DNA of 64,000 bases from Amorphophallus konjac (Eukaryota; Streptophyta; Magnoliopsida; Alismatales; Araceae): NCBI GenBank assembly GCA_022559845.1, contig CM040126.1, positions 122,426,886-122,490,885 of the forward strand. Direction: 5' to 3'. The translations under genes were made by a program, and so were the position numbers. Shown here in pieces: positions 53,992-64,000 of the stretch (the first letter of the stretch is position 1; every line of letters begins with the position of its first letter). The notes under the pieces are model-generated. The model was not told where the DNA came from and ran no database searches. It was given only the letters and a program-made list of their open reading frames with translations.

Positions 53992-56900
53992 CTACGGCAA
54001 AGGGCGCCGAAAAATATCTACCAACTCCAAGAGACCTAGTGAGGGGTATTGGGTCAACTCCTGCAACCGAGCATCGGTAGCTGTCAGCTGTGATAAACTC
54101 TCATCCAGTGAGACAAGTCGTCCTTCAGCCAGATCAGCTTCTTCCGTTGTCTGGACCTCTAGGCGCTCGGCTTCCTGCAAATCGGCCTCGACCTTAGCAA
54201 GTTCCGTGCGCAACTCTTCCATCCACGCCGTGAGGAGCAGCCGACGTTCTGAGATATTGCCGGCAACATTTCTCAATTGTTCCACGGTCACCCTCAATGA
54301 AGTGGTAGCGGCGCGGTAATCTGCCCTCCTAGCTTCACAGCCGCCAGCTGATCAAATACCTCCCGGCTGAGGAAATCCCGCCTGTTGGCATGCTTTAACA
54401 GCATTATAACCCGCGGGGTCCAATCATCCATTGGGCAGTCGAATGCTAATAATGATCGGGAGAGGTGTTCTATCAGGCCCCTCAGCTGCACATAGGTTAG
54501 ACCCGGGGAAGCTGACACGGCTCGCTGGAGATTATCCAGAGACTGCCACACCATGTCACTGGAGAATTGTAAGCCCAGTGGCGAAGTCTCGGGGAGCTGA
54601 AAGTCCACCTTGCTACCTATCTCGGCCCAGATGTTGTCGGCCACCCTGAGGGACGTCGACGGCATGGTCTGCACAGCGCCGACACCCGCCCCGACAATTA
54701 CAGCTGCCACAGCTGAAGGGCTCTCCATGATGGCAACTTCCTTGCCCGTCCTGTGAGGTGAGGTTATGACAGCCGTCTCGGCAGCCGAGGGCGCTTGCTC
54801 CTCCTGAACAGTCTCACCAGCCGCTAAAGGAGGGGAGCTTTCTATGACAGACAAGGCTTTAGCAACATTGGCCTCTTCTGCAATGATTTCTCCCGCTTCT
54901 ATTTCCGGGGGGCCGCTTGGCTTCAGCAATAGTTCCTCGCCGGCAACCAAGGCTTGAGGCCCCGCAACCTCGGCCGGGTCGCTGACTCCAGCAGTTGCGT
55001 CGGGCTCCTCTAAGGCCGCTACAGCATCATAGGTCCATGGAAGCCGTAGGGCGATGGGCCGCACAACATGTGGAAAGGCTGATTGGCTCATGCCTAAGTC
55101 AGGAAGGGGTATGCGAACCATCACAGCTGGCGGTATCACCTCAGCCTGCATCACATATATGTATGTCAGCCAGCTGGCTTGGAAATAAAAAGAAGTGATG
55201 CGGGCGGGAGTCGGAACATTTCCTACCTCGACCAGCACTATATTTAGGCCTCCAAAAGTGGCCTCTGAAGGTTCTGGCCCCCCTCCTGCGGTCGGGTATG
55301 ATGGCCCGTGCTCGACTCCCAGTAGTCTCAGAGGACTAAATGTTAAAAGGTCACTTTCATAAGCTGAAGAGGCCCCAGCATCCTCTGCCTCGGTGTCAAC
55401 CGGTGGGAACCCCTCGTCGTCGCAGGAGCCGCCACCATAATCAACTCGCTCAGAGGAGGAGGACTCTTCCGCCTGTTCTTGAATCTCCAGTATCTGGGCG
55501 GGTACCATGCCGCTAGAAGGAGGCCCCTTAGCTGGAATCCCCTCGGTGGTCTCTGTCTCGGAGACACCAGTTGGCTGGATATCTTGGGACTCTTCCATTG
55601 AAGGTGCCTGCTCTCCAGTAGCGGCTCCTGCCATGGCCTCGACCTCGGGGAGCATCGTTGGTCGAACATCGATTGGAGATAAAAGACAATAAACAGTCAA
55701 GACCCGACTGAAAGCACGATAGACCGTCGAGCTCTACAGGCAAGCTGCAAGTTACCTTCCATCTCTTGATGGGGTGTCGGTGAAGGTAAATCACCCTCAA
55801 TAGAGGCTAAGGGGGCTTCCTCCTCTCTCTCTTCGACCGCGGCTCCAGTCACCGCCTCCAACCCGACAATGGCGGAGGTAGTGCCAGCAGCTATAAAAAA
55901 GGGAAGGATGATCAGCCAAGGTGGCAGAAATAATCAAACAAGCCATACGGGAACAAGAAGTTACCTTCGCCCTCAGGCCCTTGCATCCAAGCAGCCTCAA
56001 ACTTGGAGAATGATGGAACCTGAGGAGGGGTGACTATGGGTTCCTCTTCAACGGCCTTCCTCCGGCGCGCCCGGGTAGCGCGGGAGTCCGCCCTCTTGGC
56101 CTTCTTGGCCTTGCTGATAGCCTCTCTAACCTGGGACCTGGTTCTCTTCAGCGAATCCCCAGGGGGTAGCGGTGTTGTGGTCGGAGCTGGCTCTGGAATA
56201 TTAAAATATGAAGGCTTCTGCACCTTAGATATCAACTCCCTGTAATGTTTGGTCGCCTCCACAGAGAGGTGAGCTGCAAAATCGCATAGGTGAGAAAGAT
56301 GCATACTGACTATGAAAGGAGCAGCTTTAAGGCTGAAAGGAAACACACGCATTACCTGGTGGCCCTGTATATCGGGGGTTGAGCGACCAGTAAAGTAATA
56401 TGGGCGCCTTATCTTGAGAAGCCACTTCGCAAATAAGCCAGCACACGTCACCAATCTTCTCACTTTTCTCCGCCAGCTGCGCCAAATCTTCATGGCCATA
56501 GGAGGATAAGTGGTGGTATAGGCCCAAGTGGTCCAAACCCCAGCCGTCAACATACCTGAAAGATACTAGGAGCTGATGGTCCCGGATGGCTTCTAATGGA
56601 CCAGAAATTGAAAGCCCGTGAGAATAAAGCAGGGCGAATATCCAAGGGGTGCTGGAATACAAGTCAGCCCGTCTATCTTCCCTCCTGATGAAGGTCCGGT
56701 AGGGATGAAAACTGTCAGCTTCTGGGCGCCAACCCGCCATTGCAGGCAGAGGTTCCTCCACCGGGAGGGGGATCGTCTGGAGGGCGATCCGGTCACTGCT
56801 AACCCGGCACAACCCCCAGAGAGTCTTGACGTAGTCATCTTTATGGATCTTGGCATCTTCGGGTCGGCCTTGGACGACCTACCCTTCACAGCTTTCCTGG

Positions 56901-57337
56901 CTTCTAGATATGCCATCACCTCGGTGTTGGACCAAGACTTCAATTTATTCAAATAGGATGGATCAACATCCAAAGCAGGCTCCCACTGGGAATCTAAGAA
57001 ACGACGTTCGGTAACATGCCAACAGTCTTTCCAAAAGTTCCGATAGAAGCCCGTCCGTGCATTCCACCACTTGATGAAGTCCGGAGTCACTCGGGGCAGA
57101 CGAGCCGGGGTTGGCACCCTGAAGGATACATCCTCCCGACGATGGAAGTAGTCCCACCATGTGCGGGCTTCATCTGTAGTCATCTGACCAGCCCGATGTC
57201 TGTTCGGGAGATTGAACCGGGCGGAAGAAGAAGGAATCTGCTGGTCGTATCCAAAATTCTGGCCAAAGCGGAAGGGGTAGTACGGCTCCAGCCATAGTAA
57301 GCCGCTCTTTCTAAATACAAGGACATTGGGACGGATA
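53992..57337 (-). pseudogene. Antisense gene in Tat: plant-mobile-domain-like, with introns
   Basis: Runs opposite to Tat; its 5' part lies beyond the gag-only insertion (resuming at 63936) and outside the window. The segment at about 57330-56900 has YYPFRFGQNFGYDQQIPSS and DFIKWWN, which resemble the C-terminal part of plant mobile domain (aminotransferase-like) proteins. Candidate introns with GT..AG ends are 56355-56274, 55964-55891, 55755-55628 (less sure) and 55226-55146; the first three fall in phase 1 and join open frames. A lysine/arginine-rich stretch (near 56120-56030) is followed by a long acidic, Ala/Pro-rich part (55700-54300) and a C-terminal coiled coil (54297-53992) in a shifted frame. 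Antisense ORFs here are known in Tat elements. A stop about ten codons upstream of the insertion point may lie in another intron. Confidence 0.6.
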
Positions 57338-57342
57338 GACAG
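57338..57342 (+). repeat. Target site duplication of gag-only element, left
   Basis: GACAG, identical to 63931-63935. Confidence 0.95.
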
Positions 57343-59422
57343 TGATGCGGGACGGGACACGGACACGACAAGCTCGCGATCGTCCCTTAACGAGGGAAGC
57401 GTCGGACGTGCGCGGTTGAGAAACTGGCAAGAGCTAGGGTGGTCGGCTCTCTCTTTCGTGCCCGGATCGGGTCACGGGACGGTAACGCTCTCTCTCGCAG
57501 CAGCGGTGATATAAATAGAAAGTGAGCTAATTACCCTATCATGCTCTCTAGCAGCGGCATAAACAAGCATATATGAAATTAAGCAAAATGCCAAGTAAGG
57601 GAGCGAATGCGATACCTCCACGCGCTCGGCGTGGGGAAGACGGACCCGACCGAAAACTCGTACTCCCGGAAACTTAACACACAATAATTACAGCAATGGG
57701 AACATGCCCACTCCACGCAGGGAGGTAAAGGGCTATACAAATGGGCCCGGGAGGACCGAATTCGGGTTGACGGGCAGCTTCGGGTGTTGGTTCGGCTACA
57801 CGCGTGTTCACGACCGTGGGGCCCACGTGCTGTCCGGAGGGGCCGTGTGGGACCCGGTGGTACCGCAGTAGTGGAGACACTTGGAGAAGCGCTCCCCAGG
57901 CTGGCGGCACGCTGGTTCGCCGGCCAGAGGCCGGGCGGCTCCGTTCGGCACCGGTCGGAAAAACCGATCGGAAATCTGCCGGTTCTGTATTTCAGCGCGC
58001 GCTCCGGCGAGAACGGACGCTGCGATCAGCACCGGTGTCGGAATGCGACGAGATCAGAGCCGTTGGAAAGCTGCTTCGAAGTACTAAAATCTAGTAGCCT
58101 TCAGAAAAATTCACCAGATTTTTACTTTGTGTTGGCGAATTTTATATGCTGCTGTTGTGCAGTAATCGAAGACTCAGATCTGCAGACAACTTCCCTGTTG
58201 ATTTCCTTTGACCGTGAAGTAGATGTCCGAATTTGAAGATGTGTTCTTCAGAAAGGTTGTAGGAAATTGAACAAGGAGACCAGGACTATTTTTGGATTTG
58301 GATTTGGAGGTGGTGGTGATTAGTTCTGATTTTTGAAGTGGAGGGTGGTCGGATCTAGAATCTGACTAAAAATATTGTATCAGAGGAAGAAAACGAATTT
58401 CTAAAAATAGCTAGAAGGCTGATAAAAAATTAAGAAAATTTGTGGAGGTAGAGGGTGATGGACAGAACTCCCAGTAAAATGGGGAGGGCTTGAATAAATC
58501 AAAAAGATGGTCGGAGGGGGAGAACTCAGAGGTTCTATCACTGTAGATAGAAACCTGGCAGATCTGGGATGACAGGTTTGACGAAAATGTAAAAATACTA
58601 AAAGATGGAATTTTGGCGTGACAATTTAGGTGGATCTTGGGATGCAAGGGCTGAACACACCATAAAAAATTCAGATCAATCCATGCTCGTGGCTGAGATA
58701 GAAAATTCGTTGAAGCTTCTGTGGTCGGATGAAGACAGAACTGCAGAGGCGGCTCGATGGCGGCACGAACGGCGGCGGCGGAGGCACCGACGATCACCGG
58801 AGGTTGAGAGGAGATGATAGAAGGTAGAATCACTCTAGAACTTGAGTTTGGAGGAGAGGAACCAGAGGGAGAGGGGCTGGGGGCGCAATATGCTCCTTGG
58901 ATTTCACAAAATTTCTGATTTTTCATTGAATTTCACATGAAAATACAAGCTTATATATGGTTTACATCAAATGCAATGTGAACCCTTGGATCTAGGGAAG
59001 GGGAATCAAGGGCTAGGATTGCATGCCACAAACACAAAAAAAAAGAATATAATATGCAAGGGGGGGTGCGCCCTATTGACCAAGGGGTAGAAGTTGAATG
59101 GGTGGTTGAATGGTAGGTGGCCTACCTTGGACAAAATGGGCCACTTGTCTACCCATGTGGCATATGACTAGTCCAACCTTCTAGATGTCCACCTAGGATG
59201 GTTGACTAGCCCCACAAGATGACATGGACCAATGGGAAAGGGCTGAGGGCCCCCTTCCTGATCCTACTGACAAATTACATAGAAACCCACACAATCTACG
59301 GGAGTGACGCATTGGCCGATAAAGCCGTACAATTGCGCGTATACTTTCCCGTGGATATAAAAATAAACTAAAGGATATAAATGCAATATGAAAAGGTACT
59401 GGCTCGGTGTCGATTCCCATCA
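57343..59422 (-). repeat. 3' LTR of the gag-only element
   Basis: Left copy, TGATGCGGGACG..CCCATCA on the plus strand. In element orientation it begins TGATGGGAATCG at 59422, preceded by the purine-rich GGGGAGAGTT. The open frames inside (for example 57784-58236 and 58411-58926) occur again in the right LTR and are not regarded as genes. Confidence 0.93.
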
Positions 59423-59870
59423 ACTCTCCCCGGGTGGGAGGAACTCGACCCCGTCGAGTAGGGGTAGGGATGCTCGAGTACTCCGGCGGATCCGTCACCG
59501 TGCCAAGTAGCGCGGGTATGCTCCGCTCCAAGTGATCGTCACCTGCTCATTCCATATATACTCGATATGCGAACTGCTATGGGCTAAAGGTGGTCACTCC
59601 GAAGGGGCACTCTCAAAAGGGAAGAAAACAGCTCGAAGACTCACTAGGAATCACCGCTGAGTCCCTATAGTTGACTGATCCGGGTATAGATGTGGAACCG
59701 ATCCCATACTCATCAAATGAGTCCACTCGCCTCTTACTCATAAGAGACCGACAACGAGCTTGCACAAGACTCATGCAGACTTACCATGCAATACACACAA
59801 CAATCGACTCGAAACACACCACACAAACAAACCACACAAGAAAACACACTGACTCATGCACGACTCGAGA
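59423..59870 (-). other. 3' noncoding region of the gag-only element
   Basis: Between the gag end and the 3' LTR. Nothing gene-like. GGGGAGAGTT beside the LTR is the probable polypurine tract. Confidence 0.6.
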
Positions 59871-61511
59871 CTAAGGTGGTAGCATCGAGCCCACTAGGTG
59901 GCGACATCCTGGGCGGCAGGAGAGCTGTCCCACTCTCCCCCCCCCCAAGGCATTGTACTCATCGGCTAGTGCCTCATCGGCCACGTAATTGACACACTCA
60001 AGCTCGGGAGGTGCAGACTCTCCAATACCTATGGCTAGGGTGGCGCGAGCGGGGCACTCGCTGGCAATGTGACCATACCCGTGACAGTGGAAACACTGCA
60101 CTCTCGACCGACTACTCTCTCCTATAAAAGGGGCCTTACCTTTATCATCCCGTCGGGTAGGGGGTGTAGGCAGCAATGGGGGAGATGTAAGTGCCTTGGA
60201 CAATAGTGGAGGGGGTGCCGGTCCCAGAGGACGGGCTATAGGAGCCGGGGGACGGGCAACGGGTGCCGGTGGTTGGGGTGGAAATAGATCCCGGGGTGGA
60301 GGAGGGCGAGGTCTAGGAGCGAAGTGCTCCTGACGGGCGGGCTCCTGAGGACGCGCCATGGATCCCCTCGGGTATGAACCTAAGGAGCCACGGGAATCAC
60401 TACGGGGAGGAGCGGGGCTCCACCGAGGAATAGACTAGAACTCACCCTCGAATTGCTCCATTTCGAGAGCAACTTGGTATGCATCCTCTAGCTTGTCCAC
60501 CGTACGGCGGAGAAGCTCATACCGTAGGTGCGGGCGTAGACCACGCCGAAACCGAGAGACGGTAAGGGAATCCTCCTCCGTGGCATCACATCGCAAGTAG
60601 TACTAATCAAACTCGGTGATGTAATCCGAGACAGACCGGTCTCCTTGGGTGAGGCTTTGCCACCTCTCTATAAGACGCTGGCGGTAGGAGGTAGGGAGGT
60701 ACTTCTTCCTAAGTTTCTCCCTCATCTCGGTCCACGTATCGATTGGAGGTTCATGACGATGAAACAATAGATTCTCCATGTTCCTCCAATATGTTTGGGC
60801 TTGGCCCAAAAGTTTCATCCTGGCAAACTTGACCTTCCTTTGGTCCGACATCTCGAACCACTCAAAATATCGATCCATGCCAGCCTCCCAATCAAGATAG
60901 ATCTTTGGGTCTAAGGACCCGTCAAAGGTGGGAGGGTCGGCCCGAACGGTCCGAAGGGCCCGTTCATCCATATCTTGGTCGTGGGTACGCCGTATAGGAC
61001 GACGATCACGACCATATCCCCGATGCTCATTCTCGGACTCATAGTCATGCACTTCGGGGACTTCGTGCCTCCTATTAGCTACCCCGTGACCCCTTGGAGT
61101 CGCGGGTCGCTGACCCAGCTCCGGTTGACCTTGTGTAGGTGGGACGGGTGCTTGGACTGGAGCAATCGGATGTGTCTCGGCTGGTCCTTTCTCTAGTGAG
61201 GTGACTCTCCCGATCAATCCCTGAACGGACTGACTTGACCCGGCAGCCCTATCCTCTACGGCTTTCATCCTCTCTTCTAGGCGGGTGCCTAGACCGTTCA
61301 CTCGGGTACTCACTCCTTCCATCCTATCCACTCGGGTACTTAAATCACCCATTTGCGTGTCAAACCCATCAAGACGTGTATGCAATCCTTGCACTTGTCC
61401 CATAAGATTTTGGAACATTTCGAGCACAGCTGACGCATCGAGACTAGTGGCTCTGGGATCCGCCATAGGTGGGGGTGGGGGTGAGTACTGAGTACCCCTA
61501 CGAGTGGGCAT
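59871..61511 (-). pseudogene. Chromovirus-like Gag of the gag-only element
   Basis: An ATG at 61511 (and MADPR shortly after) opens a frame of 302 codons to TAG at 60603-60601. Residues about 20-110 look like a coiled coil (GLHTRLDGFDTQMGDLSTRV). The Ty3 Gag core lies at about 195-300 (FDGSLDPKIYLDWEAGMDRY, KLLGQAQTYWRNME, REKLRKKYLP, LTQGDRSVSDYI). After the stop the same type of sequence continues, with a further TAG near 60437, then a Pro-rich stretch and a CCHC knuckle CFHCHGYGHIASEC at about 60098-60057. It ends near 59871. Two stops split an otherwise complete Gag of about 530 residues. It would form particles able to package its own RNA. Confidence 0.85.
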
Positions 61512-61835
61512 GCAAACACACCGACTAGATGACGCCGACTAAAGCAAACACACTAATGCGAAATGATGCGCCTAGACTTAAACCAATATCCGGTACGGGG
61601 TGGAGGTAATCGACCCGAGGGTCACTCGCGCAAGTGTGCGGCCTTCCCGATAGGCGTAGCCTAACGTTCGGACAACACCTTTTGATATACCGAATTATCG
61701 GGATGAAATGCAATTTAAAACACTCTTTTTTTTATTTTGGAAATATGATGATCCTAGACTCGACTTAACCCGACTAATGACTAGACGTAAATGACACTCT
61801 TTTTTTTTCTTTTTGACACCCTAAACTCAAACTCG

Positions 61836-61847
61836 CTCTGATACCAA
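61836..61847 (-). other. Primer-binding site of the gag-only element
   Basis: TGGTATCAGAGC on the minus strand, complement of initiator methionine tRNA, three bases from the LTR end at 61851. Confidence 0.95.
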
Positions 61848-61850
61848 ATT

Positions 61851-63930
61851 GATGCGGGACGGGACACGGACACTACAAGCTCGCGATCGTCCCTTAACGA
61901 GGGAAGCGTCGGACGTGCGCGGTTGAGAAACCGGCAAGAGCTAGGGTGGTCGGCTCTCTCTTTCGTGCCCGGATCGGGTCACGGGATGGTAACGCTCTCT
62001 CTCGCAGCAGCGGTGATATAAATAGAAAGCGAGCTAATTACCCTATCATGCTCTCTAGCAGCGGCATAAACAAGCATATATGAAATTAAGCAAAATGCCA
62101 AGTAAGGGAGCGAATGCGATACCTCCACGCGCTCGGCGTGGGGAAGACGGACCCGGCCGAAAACTCGTACTCCCGGGAAACTTAACACACAATAATTTCA
62201 GCAATGGGAACATGCCCACTCCACGCAGGGAGGTAAAGGGCTATACAAATGGGCCCGGGAGGACCGAATTCGGGTTGACGGGCAGCTTCGGGTGTTGGTT
62301 CGGCTACACGCGTGTTCACGACCGTGGGGCCCACGTGCTGTCCGGAGGGGCCGTGTGGGACCCGGTGGTACCGCAGTAGTGGAGACACTTGGAGAAGCGC
62401 TCCCCGGGCTGGCGGCACGCTGGTTCGCCGGCCAGAGGCCGGGCGGCTCCGTTCGGCACCGGTCGGAAAAACCGATCGGAAATCTGCCGGTTCTGTATTT
62501 CAGCGCGCGCTCCGGCGAGAACGGACGCTGCGATCAGCACCGGTGTCGGAATGTGACGAGATCAGAGCCGTTGGAAAGCTGCTTCGAAGTACTAAAATCT
62601 AGTAGCCTTCAGAAAAATTCACCAGATTTTTACTTTGTGTTGGCGAATTTTATATGCTGCTGTTGTGCAGTAATCGAAGACTCAGATCTGCAGACAACTT
62701 CCCTGTTGATTTCCTTTGACCGTGAAGTAGATGTCCGAATTTGAAGATGTGTTCTTCAGAAAGGTTGTAGGAAATTGAACAAGGAGACCAGGACTATTTT
62801 TGGATTTGAATTTGGAGGTGGTGGTGATTAGTTCTGATTTTTGAAGTGGAGGGTGGTCGGATCTAGAATCTGACTAAAAATATTGTATCAGAGGAAGAAA
62901 ACGAATTTCTAAAAATAGCTAGAAGGCTGATAAAAAATTAAGAAAATTTGTGGAGGTAGAGGGTGATGGACAGAACTCCCAGTAAAATGGGGAAGGCTTG
63001 AATAAATCAAAAAGATGGTCGGAGGGAGAGAACGCAGAGGTTCTATCACTGTAGATAGAAACCTGGCAGATCTGGGATGACAGGTTGGACGAAAATGTAA
63101 AAATACTAAAAGATGGAATTTTGGTGTGAAAATTTAGGTGGATCTTGGGATGAAAGGTCTGAACACACCATAAAAAATTCAGATCAATCCATGCTCATGG
63201 CGGAGACAGACAATTCGTTGAAGCTTCTGTGATCGGATGAAGATAGAATTGCAGAGGCGGCTCGATGGCGGCACGAACGGCGGCGGCGGCGGCACAGACG
63301 ATCACCGGAGGTTGAGAGGAGATGATAGAAGGTAGAATCACTCTAGAACTTGAGGTTGGAGGAGAGGAACTAGAGGGAGAGGGGCTGGGGGCGCAATATG
63401 CTCCTTGGATTTCACAAAATTTCTGATTTTTCATTGAATTTCACATGAAAATACAAGCTTATATATGGTTTACATCAAATGCAATGTGGACCCTTGGATC
63501 TAAGGAAGGGGAATCAAGGGCTAGGATTGCATGCCACAAACACACAAAAAAAGAATATAATATGCAAGGGGGGGTGCGCCCTATTGACCAAGGGGTAGAA
63601 GTTGAATGGGTGGTTGAATGGTAGGTGGCCTACCTTGGACAAAATGGGCCACTTGTCTACCCATGTGGCATATGACTAGTCCAACCTTCTAGATGTCCAC
63701 CTAGGATAATTGACTAGCCCCACAAGATGACATGGACCAATGGAAAAGGGCTGAGGGCCCCCTTGCTGGTCCTACTGACAAATTACATAGAAACCCACAC
63801 AATCTACGGGAGTGACGCATTGGCTGATAAAGTCGTACAATTGCGTGTATACTTTCCCGTGGATATAAAAATAAACTAAAGGATATAAATGCAATATGAA
63901 AAGGTACTGGCTCGGTGTCGATTCCCATCA
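61851..63930 (-). repeat. 5' LTR of the gag-only element
   Basis: Right copy, same length (2,080 bp) as the left. In element orientation a TATA-like CCATATATAAG lies near 63468-63458. This gives a U3 of about 0.5 kb and a long R/U5. The duplication GACAG follows at 63931. Confidence 0.93.
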
Positions 63931-63935
63931 GACAG
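63931..63935 (+). repeat. Target site duplication of gag-only element, right
   Basis: GACAG, identical to 57338-57342. Confidence 0.95.
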
Positions 63936-64000
63936 TGCCCAATCAATCAGTTATGGCTCCAAGATTGGCCTCGTGCTCTTGGTCCCGGTGAGCTGGTGAA
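63936..64000 (-). other. Continuation of Tat beyond the gag-only insertion
   Basis: 65 bases that should continue the antisense gene region. Read toward 57337 on the minus strand, the matching frame has a TAA about ten codons upstream, so either an intron or a lesion lies here. The window ends within it. Confidence 0.5.

Larger units (their letters stand above)
57343..63930 (-). mobile_element. Gag-only LTR retrotransposon (TR-GAG type)
   Basis: Two LTRs of 2,080 bp each enclose only 2.4 kb with an iMet primer site (61847-61836, minus) and a gag, and no pol. A perfect GACAG duplication flanks it. By eye the LTRs differ at 1-2 percent of positions. Elements with LTRs and only gag have been described in plants as TR-GAG. 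The Gag resembles chromovirus-type Ty3/gypsy Gag, so a chromovirus is the likely donor of pol functions; that is inference. It inserted into the antisense gene of Tat. Confidence 0.9.
19416..64000 (+). mobile_element. Tat-lineage Ty3/gypsy element hosting three insertions
   Basis: LTR 19416-21077, primer site 21084, coding region to about 49777, tandem arrays to 53540 and an antisense gene running off the right edge. The 3' LTR lies beyond 64000. Copia-3 (22732-34159), Gypsy-4 (34205-43867), a CACTA end (47303-47601) and a gag-only element (57343-63930) interrupt it. The lineage call rests on two consecutive RNase H domains, the gag upstream extension, long 3' tandem repeats and an antisense ORF between pol and the 3' LTR, all reported for Tat. 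RT is missing and several stops exist, so this copy is dead. Confidence 0.88.

Noticed and set aside
57784..58926. Open frames of 150 and 171 codons in the left LTR of the gag-only element
   Set aside because: The first recurs in the right LTR and the second only in shortened form; they overlap other frames and show no domain. LTR sequence, not genes.

Overview
The window is repeat DNA from a seed plant, most likely a flowering plant, of the gene-poor heterochromatic kind. I find no host gene, rRNA, tRNA or CRISPR. Almost all of it is LTR retrotransposons inserted into one another: Sirevirus-like Ty1/copia elements (iMet primer sites, repeated AGGGGGAG tracts, coiled-coil Gag) and Ty3/gypsy elements. 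The species cannot be named from the sequence.

Layout. 1-1561 is a GC-rich stretch of imperfect palindromes, followed by a 100-N assembly gap (1562-1661). Left nest: gypsy D (minus, LTR 3197-3960) sits inside the protease region of copia C (minus, LTR 6037-7910), which sits inside the RT of copia A (plus, 7911-9501). Right nest: the 3' noncoding region of A was also hit by copia B (minus, LTR 9502-11037). B was hit by Copia-2 (plus, from 12179), and Copia-2 by a large Tat-lineage gypsy element (plus, from 19416 to beyond 64000).

The Tat element holds three complete insertions, each with a perfect 5-bp target duplication. These are Copia-3 (22732-34159, GCTAA), Gypsy-4 (34205-43867, GCTTC) and a gag-only element (57343-63930, minus, GACAG). 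Reading across the first two insertion sites keeps one frame from an N-terminal extension into Gag. Tat then runs Gag, protease, a CACTA end fragment where RT should be, RNase H, a second RNase H, integrase, two 41-bp tandem arrays, and an antisense gene with introns and a plant-mobile-domain-like segment.

Copia-3 is the youngest and best preserved: its PR-INT-RT-RH frame is open for about 1,037 codons, while its gag is broken. Gypsy-4 has no recognisable pol but carries one open frame of 1,069 codons. The gag-only element has no pol at all. These last two would depend on enzymes supplied by other elements.

The most unusual signals are non-coding. A module of about 115 bp with a conserved closing stem occurs both in the Copia-3 3' noncoding region and in the Tat LTR. 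Hairpins whose stems change on both arms recur across the copia families. Arrays of 26-bp palindromes occur at 668-1295, and a related type occurs in Gypsy-4. All comparisons were made by eye.
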